NCBI GenBank assembly: GCA_022818135.1
Contig: JAFMSR010000015.1
Coordinates: 22,661,206-22,725,205 of the forward strand
Length of the DNA stretch: 64,000 nucleotides
From: Saxidomus purpurata
Lineage: Eukaryota; Mollusca; Bivalvia; Venerida; Veneridae
Direction of reading: 5' to 3'
In this document: one piece after another, positions 1 to 11,322 of the stretch
Position numbering within the stretch: the stretch's first letter is position 1
Layout of the letters: the number at the start of each line of letters is the position of its first letter
Program-made: the position numbers and the translations under genes
The notes under the pieces: model-generated
What the model was told of the DNA's origin: nothing
Database searches by the model: none
Seen by the model: only the letters and a program-made list of their open reading frames with translations

Positions 1-522
1 AGCTTCGTATTAACCGGGTACTTGAAAAAAAATAAAGAAGAGAGCAAGTTTACACAGATGAAGACAGAACATAAAACGCGTCACCGAGGACAAAAGGAAG
101 TGTTTTTTTGCAATTCGTACACTGTTGACTCGGCAACAGGGCTCGAAAGGATCTGTGAAGGAAATTACAACATACACAAAATAATAATCAGTCCATTTAA
201 CCACTCTACCAAGCGAACCGCGAAGACGGGCCAATCAGCAAAGCGAAAATAAAATGACATAGCAATATTATTTTGGGATTCTGCACTTTGGTATAAATAC
301 GACTTTTTTATAAATTCAAAAATGTCATTACTTTTTCCACGATACGCTAACATTAAAAACATTTCATGAGGTTGGTAAGTTAAGATAGCTGTTATTATTT
401 ACATAACGTTTTGGGTTCCCGATTTAGTGCAAATATATTCTCAGTGGAATTTCCAGTGACCAATCCGATGATTTACAACTATTTACTTAGTTCTCTGCTA
501 GGTAAAAAAGATTTTAAAAAAC
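1..522. other. gene-free left edge
   Basis: AT-rich sequence with only short overlapping open frames on both strands that shadow each other and show no recognisable motif. No exon with paired splice sites was found. The ATG at 523 opens the first papain-like fragment. Confidence 0.5.
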
Positions 523-973
523 ATGGTGTCGTATATTCATATGTGGACGAACGATTCGTTTAAAAGTTTTGGACATATTTCACTCTCACTCCCAAACGGT
601 GTATACATTAGTTTCTGGACTAAAGATGTTATGGGAGAAATATGCCAGGCAGTTATAGGCGGCGAGTCCCGATGGTTCGAAACCGCAGCGGAGGAGATGA
701 AACAGAACGGATTACCTACAAACACAATTCCTATTCTCGATCTTGATGCTGAAAAAATAACATAATGGTGGAATAATTTCAAACAAAGCTCCCCGGAGTG
801 GTCTCTCTTGGATCATAGTTGTTCCAACATTGTATATCAAGCACTTTGTGAAGGACGGACGTAAGGAGGGGATATCTTCAACACCTGAAGCAGTTGCAGA
901 ACTGGTGGAAAAGGGTTATGTGAAACAAAAAAATTATAAAATAAAGTGTGGCTGCTGCTGCAAACCATCTTAA
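523..973 (+). pseudogene. papain-like (His...Cys order) fragment, copy P1, broken
   Basis: An open frame from ATG 523 runs 80 codons to a TAA at about 763. It contains GHISLSLPNGVYISFW near residues 17-32. Homology with copy P2 continues straight through that stop (WWNNFKQS, then CSNIVYQAL). A one-base frame change near 860 then restores an EGISSTPEAVAEL reading that ends at TAA 971 with a Cys-rich CGCCCK tail. The order His (in GHISL) before Cys (in CSNIV) is that of circularly permuted papain/NlpC-P60-type folds; this family assignment is inference from motif order only. Against P2 and P3 it carries one stop and one frameshift, so I call it a pseudogene. It heads the first of three paralogous units (others at 2026 and 13084). 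A two-exon gene skipping the stop is possible, but I saw no convincing splice pair. Confidence 0.55.
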
Positions 974-2025
974 TGACAGTAATCAACAATAATGCTTCAA
1001 GTGTAGTTTTGACATAACGTATTTCAAAAGATAAAGCTTGAGTTTGTTTTAGTTAAACATTTATGTAAGTTTAAAACTAGTTAACTTTATCTGTCAACAT
1101 AGTACTCCAAAATGCAGCAATTGCAAACAACTGAATTAATAGGCAAACTTTATCTTATCGTTTTCAAAAGGTTTTGTTCTAGGTGGATATATTTATGTAA
1201 CAAAAGAGAGTACAACAGAAAGAGAGATAAGTCACATTACATGTTTGTTTTTTAAAGTAAGCATATCACGAAATTCTCGTTTACATACGTACATGGATTA
1301 CTTTTGATCTTTATTTATGTTTTTATTACTGAAGCCATGGAATATTTTCACCATGACATATAAAGAAATATCAGTCTTGACATGTTTCAGATCTTTGGGG
1401 GTTTTTTTTGTTTTATTCATTATTACTGTTCCTGTTGCCAGCGGAGGTTCTCACACCTTACTCGCGGAAATTGTACAAAATTCTTAATTTATGAGACGTG
1501 GATAGGCTTGAGTATTTTAGAGACAGGTGATAGAAAACAATGAAAACTTACATCATAACTGTTAACAATGCAATACACAAAACTAGGGACTTACCCACAA
1601 CTCTGTGCTGATAACAAGGAAGTCAAAATTCTTCGTAAAAGGAAGTAATACGTTATCATTTCTCCAAAAATTAGATAATTTAGATAATTTGGATCATCAA
1701 AGAAGTGGCCGTGATCAACCCTCGTAAATGTATTTATTCAAATACCTGTATAACAAACAAAAACATGAAAATGGAGTGTTTTCGTGTATTTTATTAGAGT
1801 AAGCGGTAAAACCAAAGTTGGGGTTTTTGGAGATAATCATTTTTATAATTCTTATTTCCATGACAATTTAATCGACTGTAAAGAAAAACTTACTTTCACG
1901 GGTCAATTAGTTACCTTTAAAGTCCGCCTCATTCGGGAAAGACAGTTTCTGGCAAGAATTTGAGGTTCAAACTCACATCTGCCGTATTTGGTGACAGACT
2001 GCATGAATTGTACACGAACAATTCA
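974..2025. other. intergenic part of duplicated unit P1
   Basis: No gene. 974-1330 matches 4095-4490 (for example the stretch around TACATGGATTACTTTTGATC). 1515-1660 matches 4975-5130 (GAGACAGGTGATAGAAAACA). 1727-1960 matches 5620-5800 and 14230-14440. These collinear matches show the region is one copy of a duplicated block, diverged by many substitutions and indels. Confidence 0.6.
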
Positions 2026-2271
2026 GCGGAGGAGATGAAACAATACGGAAAACCTACAAAAACAATTCCTTTTCTCGATCTTGATGTTGAAAGAGTAACA
2101 AAATGGTGGAATAATTTCAAACAAAGCGCCCCGAAAGGGTCTCTGGTAAATTGTTGTTCCAACATTGTTTATCAAGCATTTTGTGAAGGACACGCGTGGT
2201 TTAGAGGACGTAAGGAGGGGATACCTTCAACATCTGAAGCAGTTAAAGAACAAATCATCCAAGAACGATGA
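2026..2271 (+). pseudogene. papain-like fragment, copy P2, C-terminal exon
   Basis: The open frame covers the second half of the family: EEMKQYGKPTKTIPFLDLD, WWNNFKQSAPKG, then NCCSNIVYQAFCEGHAW with the candidate catalytic Cys, ending KEQIIQER. Homology to P1 begins just after an ACAATTCAG that could serve as a 3' splice site. The part carrying the GHISL His is absent upstream. The last codons are already minisatellite: where P1 and P3 read AELVE/AELVD, P2 reads into the first 31-bp repeat unit. It is either an orphan exon of a longer gene or a relic; I favour a relic because the N-terminal half is missing and the C-terminus is repeat-derived. Confidence 0.5.
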
Positions 2272-4110
2272 CAGTGATCAACAAAAAACGCAAGAACGAA
2301 AATAATAATCAACAAATAATCCAAGAACGATAATAATAATCAACAAATCACACAAGAACGAAAATAATAATCAACAAATCACCCATGAACGATAACAGTT
2401 ATCAACAAATCACAAAAGAACGATCATAGTAATGAACAAATCACACAAGAAAGATAACAATAATCAACAAATTACTTAAGAACGATGACATTAATCAACA
2501 AATCATTCAAGAAAGATAACAGTAATCAATAAAACACCCAAGAACGATAACAGTAATCAACAAATTACTTAAGAACGATGACATTAATCAACAAATCACT
2601 CAAGAACGATAACATTATTCAAAAAATCACTTAAAAACGATAACAGTATTCAACAAATCACTTACGGACGATGAAAGTAATCAACAAATCACCCAAAAAC
2701 GATGATAGTAATCAACAAATCACTCAAGAACGATGACAGTAATCAACAAATCACCCAAGAACGATGAAAGTAATCAACAAATCACTCAAGAACGATGACG
2801 GTAATGAACAAATCACACAAAAACGATGATAGTAATCAACAAATCACTCAAGAACGATGATAGTAATCAACAAATCACTCAAGAACGATGACGGCAATGA
2901 ACAAATCACCCAAAAACGATGACATTAATCAACAAATCACTCAAGAACGATAACGGTAACGAACAAATCACTTAAGAACGATAACAGTAATCAACAAATC
3001 ACTTAAGAACGATACCAGTAATCAACAAATCACTTAAAAACGATAACAGTAATCAACAAATCACTTAAGAACGATGAAAGTAATCAAAATCACCCAAGAA
3101 CGATAACAGTAATTAACAAATCACTTAAGAACGATAACAGTAATCAACAAACCACCCAAGAAAAATAACGGTAATCAACATATCACTCAAGAACGATGAC
3201 AGTAATCAAAATCACCCAAGAACGATAACAGTAATTAACAAATCACTCAAGAACGATGACATTAATCAACAAATTACTTAAGTACGATGATAGTTATCAA
3301 CAAAAAACGCAAGAACGATAACAATAATCAACAAATCACACAACAACGATAACAATAATTAACAAATTACTTAAGAACGAAGACATTAATCAACAAATCA
3401 TTCAAGAACGATAATAGTAATCAACAAAACACCCAGGAACGATAACAGTAATCAACAAATTACTTAAGAACGATGACATTAATCAACAAATCACTCAAGA
3501 ACGATAACAGTAATCAACAAATCACTTAAGAACGATAACAGTAATCAACAAATCATTTAAGAACGATAACAGTAATCAACAAATTACTTAAGAACGATGA
3601 CATTATCAACAAATCATTCAAGAACGATAACAGTAATCAACAAAACACCCAAGAACGATAACAGTAATCAACAAATCATTTAAGAACGATGACATTAATC
3701 AACAAATCACTCAAGAACGATAACAGTAATCAACAAATCAATCAAGAACGATAACAGTAATCAACAAATCATTGAAGAACGATAACAGTAATCAACAAAT
3801 TACTTAAGAACGATGACATTATCAACAAATCACTTAAGAACAATAACAGTAATCAACAAATCACAAAAAATCGATTACAGTAATCAACAAATCACTTAAG
3901 AACTATTCCAGTAATCAACAAATCACCTAAGAACGATGAAAGTAATCAAAAATCACACAAGAACGATAACAGTAATAACAAATCGCTTAAGAAAGATAAC
4001 AGTAATCAACAAACCACCCAAGAACAATAACGGTAATCAACATAATTTTATCACTCAAGAACGATGACAGTGATCAACCAATAACCAAACAACGGTTACA
4101 GTGATCAACA
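2244..4110. repeat. 31-bp minisatellite, about 60 units
   Basis: Tandem units close to AATCAACAAATCACTCAAGA followed by ACGATAACAGT, period 31 bp, across about 1.87 kb. Units differ at a few fixed positions (GATAACAG, GATGACAT or GATGAAAG; ACTCAAG, ACTTAAG or ACCCAAG). Blocks of several variant units recur together near 2530, 3430 and 3640, so higher-order duplication has occurred. Since 31 is not a multiple of 3, the array cannot be a continuous protein repeat. A single ancestral-like unit lies just after the P1 stop at 971-1000. Confidence 0.95.
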
Positions 4111-5971
4111 ATAATGCTTCAAGTGTTATATACTGACATTGCATATTTCAAACGACTGTAGTTTGTTTTGGTGAAATATTTGTGTTTTCTTTAAAAAAAG
4201 TTTACTCTTTATGTAATTCTGTCAACATAGGCGAGGCTGTGCATTTTACTCTAAAAGTCTGATTTAATGAGTAATAAGTAAAAAGAATGTGGCGTAGACT
4301 TGGTAGACAAATAGAGTAAAAGGGTTGTAGATCATTACGAAAACAAAGTTTATTTTTACGTTTTCAGAAGCTTTTATGTGAGGTGGATGTACAAAAAAGA
4401 GATAAACGCATAACCGGTTTGTTATCACGAGGTTCTCATTTACATGGATTACTTTTGATCTTTATTTTATGTTTTGATTACTGAAACCATGGAAGAATTA
4501 AATAAATAAAATAAACACTTAACACCTTCCACATAAAAGTATTATTATTATCTGAGATGTGAATAGGCTTGTAACAAGATTTAGCATTTCTTTAAAGCTG
4601 ACCATACCACTACTGTATTGCAAGGCTCTATGATTACCAATTAATTGGCAAAACATTTGTAACCAAAACATGTATAATGTATTGAATATTCGACATTTAC
4701 AACATCTAACTAAAGCAGTGAGGTCAATTTCAAATTATTTTGACCAATAATACGAATCTATGTAAGCAAATGGTTCTATAATAAAGTTTTGCCGCTGAAA
4801 GAGACAAAACATCTTTGACAAATACATAATAATCATTACGGTGGCGTGAGTCTCAAATTCAGAAGGGTCCATTCAAAGTCAAGTTATTAAAACAATGGTA
4901 CACGTACAATCGTCAGTTACTGTAAATAACTTTTGAACGTTAATAATTTATGCATACAGCTATGATATGACTATATTAGAGACAGGTGATAGAAAACAAT
5001 GAAGACTTACATCATAACTGTTAACATTGCAATCCACAAAACTAAGGACTTATTTCCCACAACTCTGTGCTGATAACAAGGGTATCAAAATTCTTTGTAA
5101 AAGGAAGTAATTCGTTATCATTTCTGCGAAAATAAGATAATTATTTACATAAGAAATGGCCGTGACATGAAAAATACCCTTTTTGGCAGCTGTTTCCAGT
5201 TTTAAAAATTTGTGTATATAAAAACTATTAACATAATAAAAGAGGTTAATGAATCAAAAATCTATTTTAATAGCCAACAGAATGGGTAACAATAATTTTC
5301 TCGCCCTACTTTGTTAACGGTTTTAAATTAATGTAAATATAGACAATCTTGACTTAAAACATGGAGAAATCAGTCGAATTTTCTTTGCTACTTTCGAATT
5401 AAAGCCAAATTATTAGGTAAGCAATTACACATCGTTTTGTATTGTTTTATTAATCTACCCAAAACGCTTTGTTTCTTTTACTTGTTGCGTAATACTGCAC
5501 TTTGACTTGGTAATATGCCAAACGTAAAGTCCCGTATGAATTGTAAATTAGAATAGTACGATATACATGTATATCCTCCTCGTAACATATTATCAAGTTT
5601 CAAAATATTTACATACATATGCACTGAGGTGTTTAATTTATTCAAAAACCTATATAACAAACAGAAACGTGCACAGGGAGATTTTCGTCTTTTTTATAAT
5701 ATTTATTTCAGTGACAATTTCTATTCAATTAACAGTAAAGTTTCCGTGTCAAGAGTTTCTAAAGTCTGCCTACTTACGGAAATCCAGTTTCTTGTGAGAA
5801 TTTGAGGTTCGATCTTGTGTGACAGACAGCTTTAATAGTACACGAACAGTTCAGGTACAGTTTAACCTATACTAAGCAGTCAGTCTGGGCCAGGAAAGCA
5901 TATTAAATGGTCATTTAAGTCGAGATCCAGATTTTTTTAACACTGAGATAGCGAATCGGGGTACATCGGCG
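4111..5971. other. intergenic part of duplicated unit P2
   Basis: No gene. The array's right flank (4095-4490) repeats the DNA downstream of P1, and 5500-5930 is collinear with 14110-14550 in unit P3 (GCCAAACGTAAAGTCCCGTA occurs in both). A short insertion-specific stretch with no match lies at about 4490-4970. Confidence 0.6.
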
Positions 5972-6320
5972 CTGCCTTTATTACACGCCACCTGAAGGTG
6001 GCGTATATATTGGAATGCAGCAAGTAAAATTTCCTTGGGGTGACGTAACTCCTTTTAGACTGTAAACTGATTTCACAGTGTGTTCTTTTGTAACAAGCGG
6101 TCTTTTGATTTGAGATCGCGAACCAGTCTAAATTTTACGTAAAAAGCCGATTTTAAACGAATGACTACTAACAGATAGTTGAATATACTTTACGAAACTA
6201 CCAAGTTTATGATGTGTCCACTTCTTTTAAAGTGTCTGGGAAGTTAAATTCGTTTGTTTACATAAATTTGTACCGCCATTCCGAAACAAACCTCTGTATT
6301 GGTGAATAACTAAAACTCAA

Positions 6321-6394
6321 TGCCTCGGTAGCGCAGTGTAATGTATCCCCGCTTGGCATGCGGGAGATCAGAGATCGAAACCTCGCCGGAGTGG
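6321..6394 (+). tRNA. tRNA-like sequence or tRNA-derived SINE head
   Basis: Starts TGCCTCGGTAGCGCAGTG, which contains an A-box-like TAGCGCAGTG. It has a perfect 5-bp anticodon stem (CCCGC/GCGGG) around the 7-base loop TTGGCAT, and a B-box-like AGATCGAAACC with two departures from GGTTCGANNCC. The acceptor pairing TGCCTCGG/CCGGAGTG needs G-U pairs and one mismatch. The anticodon would read GGC (Ala), which eukaryotes normally do not use, so a decayed SINE head or tRNA pseudogene is more likely than a working tRNA. Confidence 0.45.
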
Positions 6395-6765
6395 AATTAA
6401 CTTTATTTATATAGTGGGGAACAAATTAATTTAAATCGTGGAAATAATTTTTCTTTCGTACATGAATAATATAAATTGAAGCAAATTTATATTATAGAAT
6501 TCTTAACTTAGGAAAATAAAAAAAAATTATTACTTCAATGATTTGATAATTCATACAGAGGAAACAATGTCTATAGACTTGACGTAGAATCATCTTTTTT
6601 AGCATTAAACATTAACAAATGGTCAGCCATATACAAAATTAGAGTGCAAAAAGATTAGGTTTGGTTAATCACCATACATTAAATCAAACATTACTACTTA
6701 TCGCAACCCCCACTCCATTTGGTGGCGTTCAAACATTTGACTTGTAAGATAACTGACTGCTTAAT

Positions 6766-6918
6766 ATAGTATCTGTCATGAGCACGAGGTTCAGATCAAA
6801 ATATCCGTCACCGAGGGTAACTGTTTTGGCGGGAACGAGGCTCTTCCGAGTTCCCGTAAAACAGGTACCCGAGATGACGGATATTTCCATCTGAGCCAAG
6901 TGTCTCATGATGGAAACT
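6766..6918. repeat. palindromic (MITE/foldback-like) element
   Basis: A left arm beginning TCTGTCATGAGCACGAGG and a right arm ending CAAGTGTCTCATGATGGA are inverted copies of each other over about 65 bp (the core CCGTCA..GAGGGTAACTGTTTT pairs with AAAACAGGTACCCGAGATGACGG). The arms are separated by only a few bases. A rearranged relative lies at 28633. Confidence 0.75.
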
Positions 6919-7136
6919 TTTTCTTGCATACCGTTCTGCACTTTAAAGTAGACTTCTAAATGCAAACTTATCAAAATGATGAAACGATTTTCCGACAATG
7001 TGTTTAGGAAAGTGACGTCACAATGTTTATTGCAATACGTCATAAGTAATTCACGAGAGTCGTCTGGCATAGGAGGGGTGCCAGACCGGTTTTTCCGGCA
7101 TGGGCAAAATCATCGGAAATGCCGACCGATATGCAA

Positions 7137-8720
7137 GAAGTGGTTATCCCTAATACAGATTCAGCTGTATACAGAAATCAAAAACTTTTGTAAGGAGACA
7201 GTTGTATTTCCCGGTATGAATTAAGGAAAGACTAATTTAGCTTCTGTTGAGAATCTTTAATTATTTAATTTCATTATATGAGTTGAATGTACAGATAGCA
7301 CGGTTTATCAAATGCTTCCTGGAAATATTGAAACTTTGGAAAAAATAAAGCGTATTATTGCGCCATGTACGTCTTGAACAGTACATTTTATACCCATTTA
7401 TTTTATCGTCCCTCTACGACGACACATATCTACTGTTACTACCAAGCCGTTAAGAGGAATGTTCCATTAATTTCATCAGCCTGCATATATTTAACAATTC
7501 TAACCTACGAAACATTTACATGTCTTAAATTGTTATATAATTATTATTTTGTTTAGCTAGATAAATAATACTCTCTTTTGTACTAGCCTGTGATGCTCGA
7601 GTAACTTGGGCTGCAATGTGCTATTCATCCATTTTGTCTCAGGTCATGAACTACTACATCTTTCATGATCGATTCAATCATCATGTATCATGTATCATAG
7701 TTCATCTATGTACCACTTCAAGTTCCTCGTATCAACTTTTTTAATTATGAAAAACTTACTCGTTTCCGTCACACACTTGATAAATCGAGTATATACATGT
7801 ATGGCTTTCATTAACATGTAACGAACAACGGTTGGACTAGGAATACTCAATAATAGGTATATAGACCGTTCCTGGTTCGACCTACTGTCTTGGGACGTAC
7901 TACTTACACATTTTGATAGCGGACAATATAAAGTAGAACGAAAATAAAACAAAAAAATATCAATCAAAGTATAGATTTTGATACTTATTGATTGTCCTAC
8001 AATTCAAGTATAAGGGAAATTGTCTTCGTTTTGGGGGGAAAAATCTAAAAATATGAACATCTGAGCCAGTATCGTTGGTAAACCACACCGTCTATATTTA
8101 GAAACGTATTTTTTTTTCTTGAAAATGATTGTGATGTAACTGTATAAAAATGCTGTCTTCTTTCCAGAAAATAATAATGATGTCGAAACTGAAAGCTTAA
8201 TTTTGCGCCATATGTCGTTCTAGTTTTGGGTTTTGAAATTTATGATGCAATGCAAATGTGAAACAAAAAACATTTTTCGGTACCTGTTCCAGTCAAATTG
8301 TAACACTGAACGTCTGTAGTTGAGTACAGCATTACTCAGACAGTTGTTCTTCTCTACTTTAACACGAATCAGACTTTCAGCTGGAGTGTCTGTTAGCTCC
8401 TCCGTCAGATTTGATCTAGATATATTCAAATTGTAAAGAATTGTCTCTACATTATAAATTTCTTCTTTCAGGTGGTCAATATCTGAAAGTCCAACAAGCT
8501 GGTGTAAGAATATGACAACATCCATTTAGACAAGGTGGGTTTCGTAGGGCACATAGTAATGAATTAATAATCTAAATAACATAACACCTTGATATTAATA
8601 ACTTTGATAATATTATAACTTAGTAGCCTTTATAGAACAATTGCATATGCTAGCTTAGGTAGCTTAAAATTACATTTTATAAGTTGCAAGTATTGACTCT
8701 CTGAAATGATTTGATATAGA
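7137..8720 (-). pseudogene. TNF-ligand-like pseudogene (paralogue of gene A)
   Basis: Collinear with 14590-17130, which holds the 3' flank and exons 5-3 of gene A. Exon 3 (neck/coiled region, about 8289-8487) has its acceptor and the LTEELTDTPAESLIR motif. One extra A in the SVLQFDW segment makes it 199 instead of 198 nt, so the frame is lost. A deletion corresponding to gene A 15255-15945 removes exon 5, and all of exon 4 except its last about 25 bp next to the donor (7742-7767) is gone. Similarity stops near 8720, before exons 2 and 1. Without the TNF domain or membrane anchor it cannot make a ligand. Confidence 0.85.
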
Positions 8721-11169
8721 ATGTACTTTGATAGGCCTTCCATAGCAGCGACAGTTACGGTATGGAACACGTTTTGTCTGTATGAATCTAAAGGCTATGC
8801 GGATAGCTCTTGAATGTTGAAAACTCAGACGTCCGAGGCAAACGCTGACACTTTAAGACAACCTTGAAAATGACCTTAGACACAATTTTATCAGGTTTGA
8901 AAATTTTCATTTTACCAACGTTCGCGTACAGGCCCCCGTGTGATTATGTTTTGAGTGCGTACAATATTTTTTCATAGACATGTCTTACTCAGGTATACCG
9001 ATATCTTAAGAGACCTCTCATTAGCAAAGAAAAAGTCCATGCGCAGGTTAGACAGGGTGACTGACGTTTACAACACGCGCAGTAAACCGAAAGTAGCATA
9101 ACGTGATTACAGTGTTTACAAAAACACACGCGTGTCTGTCAAATGTGTAACAAAATATTTCGTTTTGAAGACAAGATTAATTTTCTGTTCATAAGAATGC
9201 CACTATTGTACAATATAGTTACGTCGTTTCAGGATCATTAATTTTAGTCATAGATATCTAAGTTTCATTTCCAATTCCACGTAGAAAGTGATTTCTAGAA
9301 AGTAAGTGAATGCTGTTCTATTTAAAGAAGTAGGGCGTCATTATTTTCAATGATTTGTCGCTATAATTATTATTTTATAACAGCAAACTATTGAAATATC
9401 CCATTTTTATTGTAAAGTTAAGTAGGACTAACAAGCACATGTTGCGTATTCATGAATGGCACAAAAGCCCCATCTAACCCTCCCCCTAAAAACACAATAA
9501 CTACACCAGCTTATTTTCAATGAAAACCAGAAAACTATTTATAAAATGCTAAAAATGTGTACATCTCTATTTGTTGACTTGTATGTTTCATATTTGTAAA
9601 ATGGTGCTTATATATATCAAATACGTTCTAAAATAAGTTTACTTAAAACTTTGGTAAAATCTTATTCCCTTCCGGTAGCTCTAGTTCCATTAATGTTGAA
9701 ATTTTGTGTTTTCAATCATAATTCGTTATAATAATTTCGTTTCTTTCCCGGTATTAAAGCTACACACATTATTTTGTAAAAGATGACCTAAAGAAGTATT
9801 TAGGCTACACTTTAGTCGCTAGTAAACAGCAACGGGTCGAGTATTCGTTTCTTCAGAAGTTACGATTTACCATGTAAATATCACGAACCTGTTTTACTGA
9901 CTTGGGTTTTGTTTACTAAATCAGCCTTTTTTCTTTTGAGCCTTGTCGTTACGTTAGTCGGAGCAGGAGCGTTAAATTGGAGCCAGTGCGTTTTGCCGAT
10001 ACAGTGAGTATGAAAGCGCTTGACCTCGTTAAAAAAAACGTCATCCGCCATTTACCGCCCTGTTAAACATGTAAGAAGTAGTTGGCTAAACAAGTTATAG
10101 CATTCCAAAAGTTCCTTCTAGAGCACATCTGTCTATATATATTATTGAAGTACAAACTACTACAGTCTAAGCAGATTCAGGCATTAGTATTTGATTGATA
10201 ACGTCTACAATTTTTAATACTCCACGCACCTGTTACTACGTCACGCTAGATCTGCTTTGATATGGTCACATGGTAAGTTCGCGCCAATACTTCCAGCAAC
10301 AATATTAGCATATTTCTACGCTATGCAAATGATATGTAAATTTACATTCTTACAGCCATTTGTCAAACTCACACTGCAAAAGCAAACGCATTGGCGGGCG
10401 ATTTCTGCAAGTCCAACGTGCAATAGCTTATTTTGTATATGTGTGCAATAGCTTACCTAGCCTAATTAATTTGGCGTTTCAGTGTGACCCATTTTCACAA
10501 ATCTGATATTTTATAACTGTCACACCATTTTTGTAGAAGGCAGACAACTATTAAATGTCAACCTGTAAAATCGGTTTGCCTTCGAAGTGGAAATAGTGAG
10601 ACTATAGCTTACCTAGTGAAGTTACCACATAAAGGGAAATAACCACAGTAACGTAAACATGTAGCATGTACGGAAAAGAACGGCTATTGTTTGTTAGTTG
10701 GTTCCATCCAATTTTCAATATCACAACGTTTAACTTATAACGGAAACACACCGAAAAACGGCTTACGTGCTGCATTGTTCAGTCAAGTGTGTCTGTACAA
10801 TTCAAACTGTTCCTTCCTTGGAAGGAACAATGAAGTGTGTAAGAAACTATCCACATTTTCTCTATCGTAATTTCATAAAAAAAATTAACTATGTAATTCA
10901 TTATTGACATGCGATTGTATAAATAAACTTCCTGATATCAATATTTACTAATTGTGTAGTAACCGATATGTTTTATACTCTTAATTTTGTATTACAGTAT
11001 GCTGAATTATTTATTCTCGATTGCGGAACAAGTTCTTACAACCAGGAATACTAGATATAAAAATAGACGGTTCCTGTTACAACTAATATTAATCGCTCTC
11101 GAGAGTTATTTCAGATTTCTTACAACCAGGAATACTCTATAAAGATAAACATTAATCGCTCTCGAGAGT
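8721..11169. other. gene-free interval
   Basis: No exon, RNA gene or transposase fragment recognised. 10770-10840 is a short match to 13690-13760 (ATTGTTCAGTCAAGT). The frame at 10257-10451 has no supporting feature. Confidence 0.5.
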
Positions 11170-11178
11170 TATTTCAGA
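11036..11178. repeat. two-copy direct repeat with CTCGAG core
   Basis: CTTACAACCAGGAATACT...AATCGCTCTCGAGAGTTATT and TTCAGAT occur twice in direct tandem (about 11034-11117 and 11118-11178). The second copy lacks about 20 bp in its middle. The palindrome CTCTCGAGAG is kept in both. Confidence 0.8.
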
Positions 11179-11322
11179 TGAAATCATCCTTGAAGAGAGA
11201 GAGGCAATATGGAATTATTAGTGTCTTGTCTAAGGCCACTGTCCACATGGCGATGATAGGAATCAAACCCGGGGCCCTTCGATCCTGAGGCGAACGCGCT
11301 ACCGCTGCGCCACGGCGGCCCC
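11170..11322 (-). mobile_element. tRNA-derived SINE
   Basis: On the minus strand it begins GGGGCCGCCGTGGCGCAGCGG with a clean A box (TGGCGCAGCGG). A B box (GGTTTGATTCC) follows about 35 nt on, then a non-tRNA body containing TTAGACAAGACACT. The spacing and order are those of a pol III-driven SINE with a tRNA-like (Leu-type) head. The 3' limit is uncertain and set near the adjoining tandem repeat. Confidence 0.7.

Larger units (their letters stand above)
5972..7137. mobile_element. 1.17-kb insertion in the P2-TNF duplication block
   Basis: Unit P3 reads continuously from the GGCTGC at 14580 into GTGGTTATCCC. Unit P2 is interrupted between the matching points 5972 and 7137. The extra DNA starts with a near-perfect hairpin (ACGCCACCT-GA-AGGTGGCGT, 5985-6004) and carries a tRNA-like module (6321) and a palindromic element (6766). 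No open frame resembles a transposase, so it is a non-autonomous or composite insertion. Confidence 0.5.

Noticed and set aside
2244..4110. Possible CRISPR-like array
   Set aside because: Units are contiguous 31-bp repeats without unique spacers, in eukaryotic DNA; a minisatellite.
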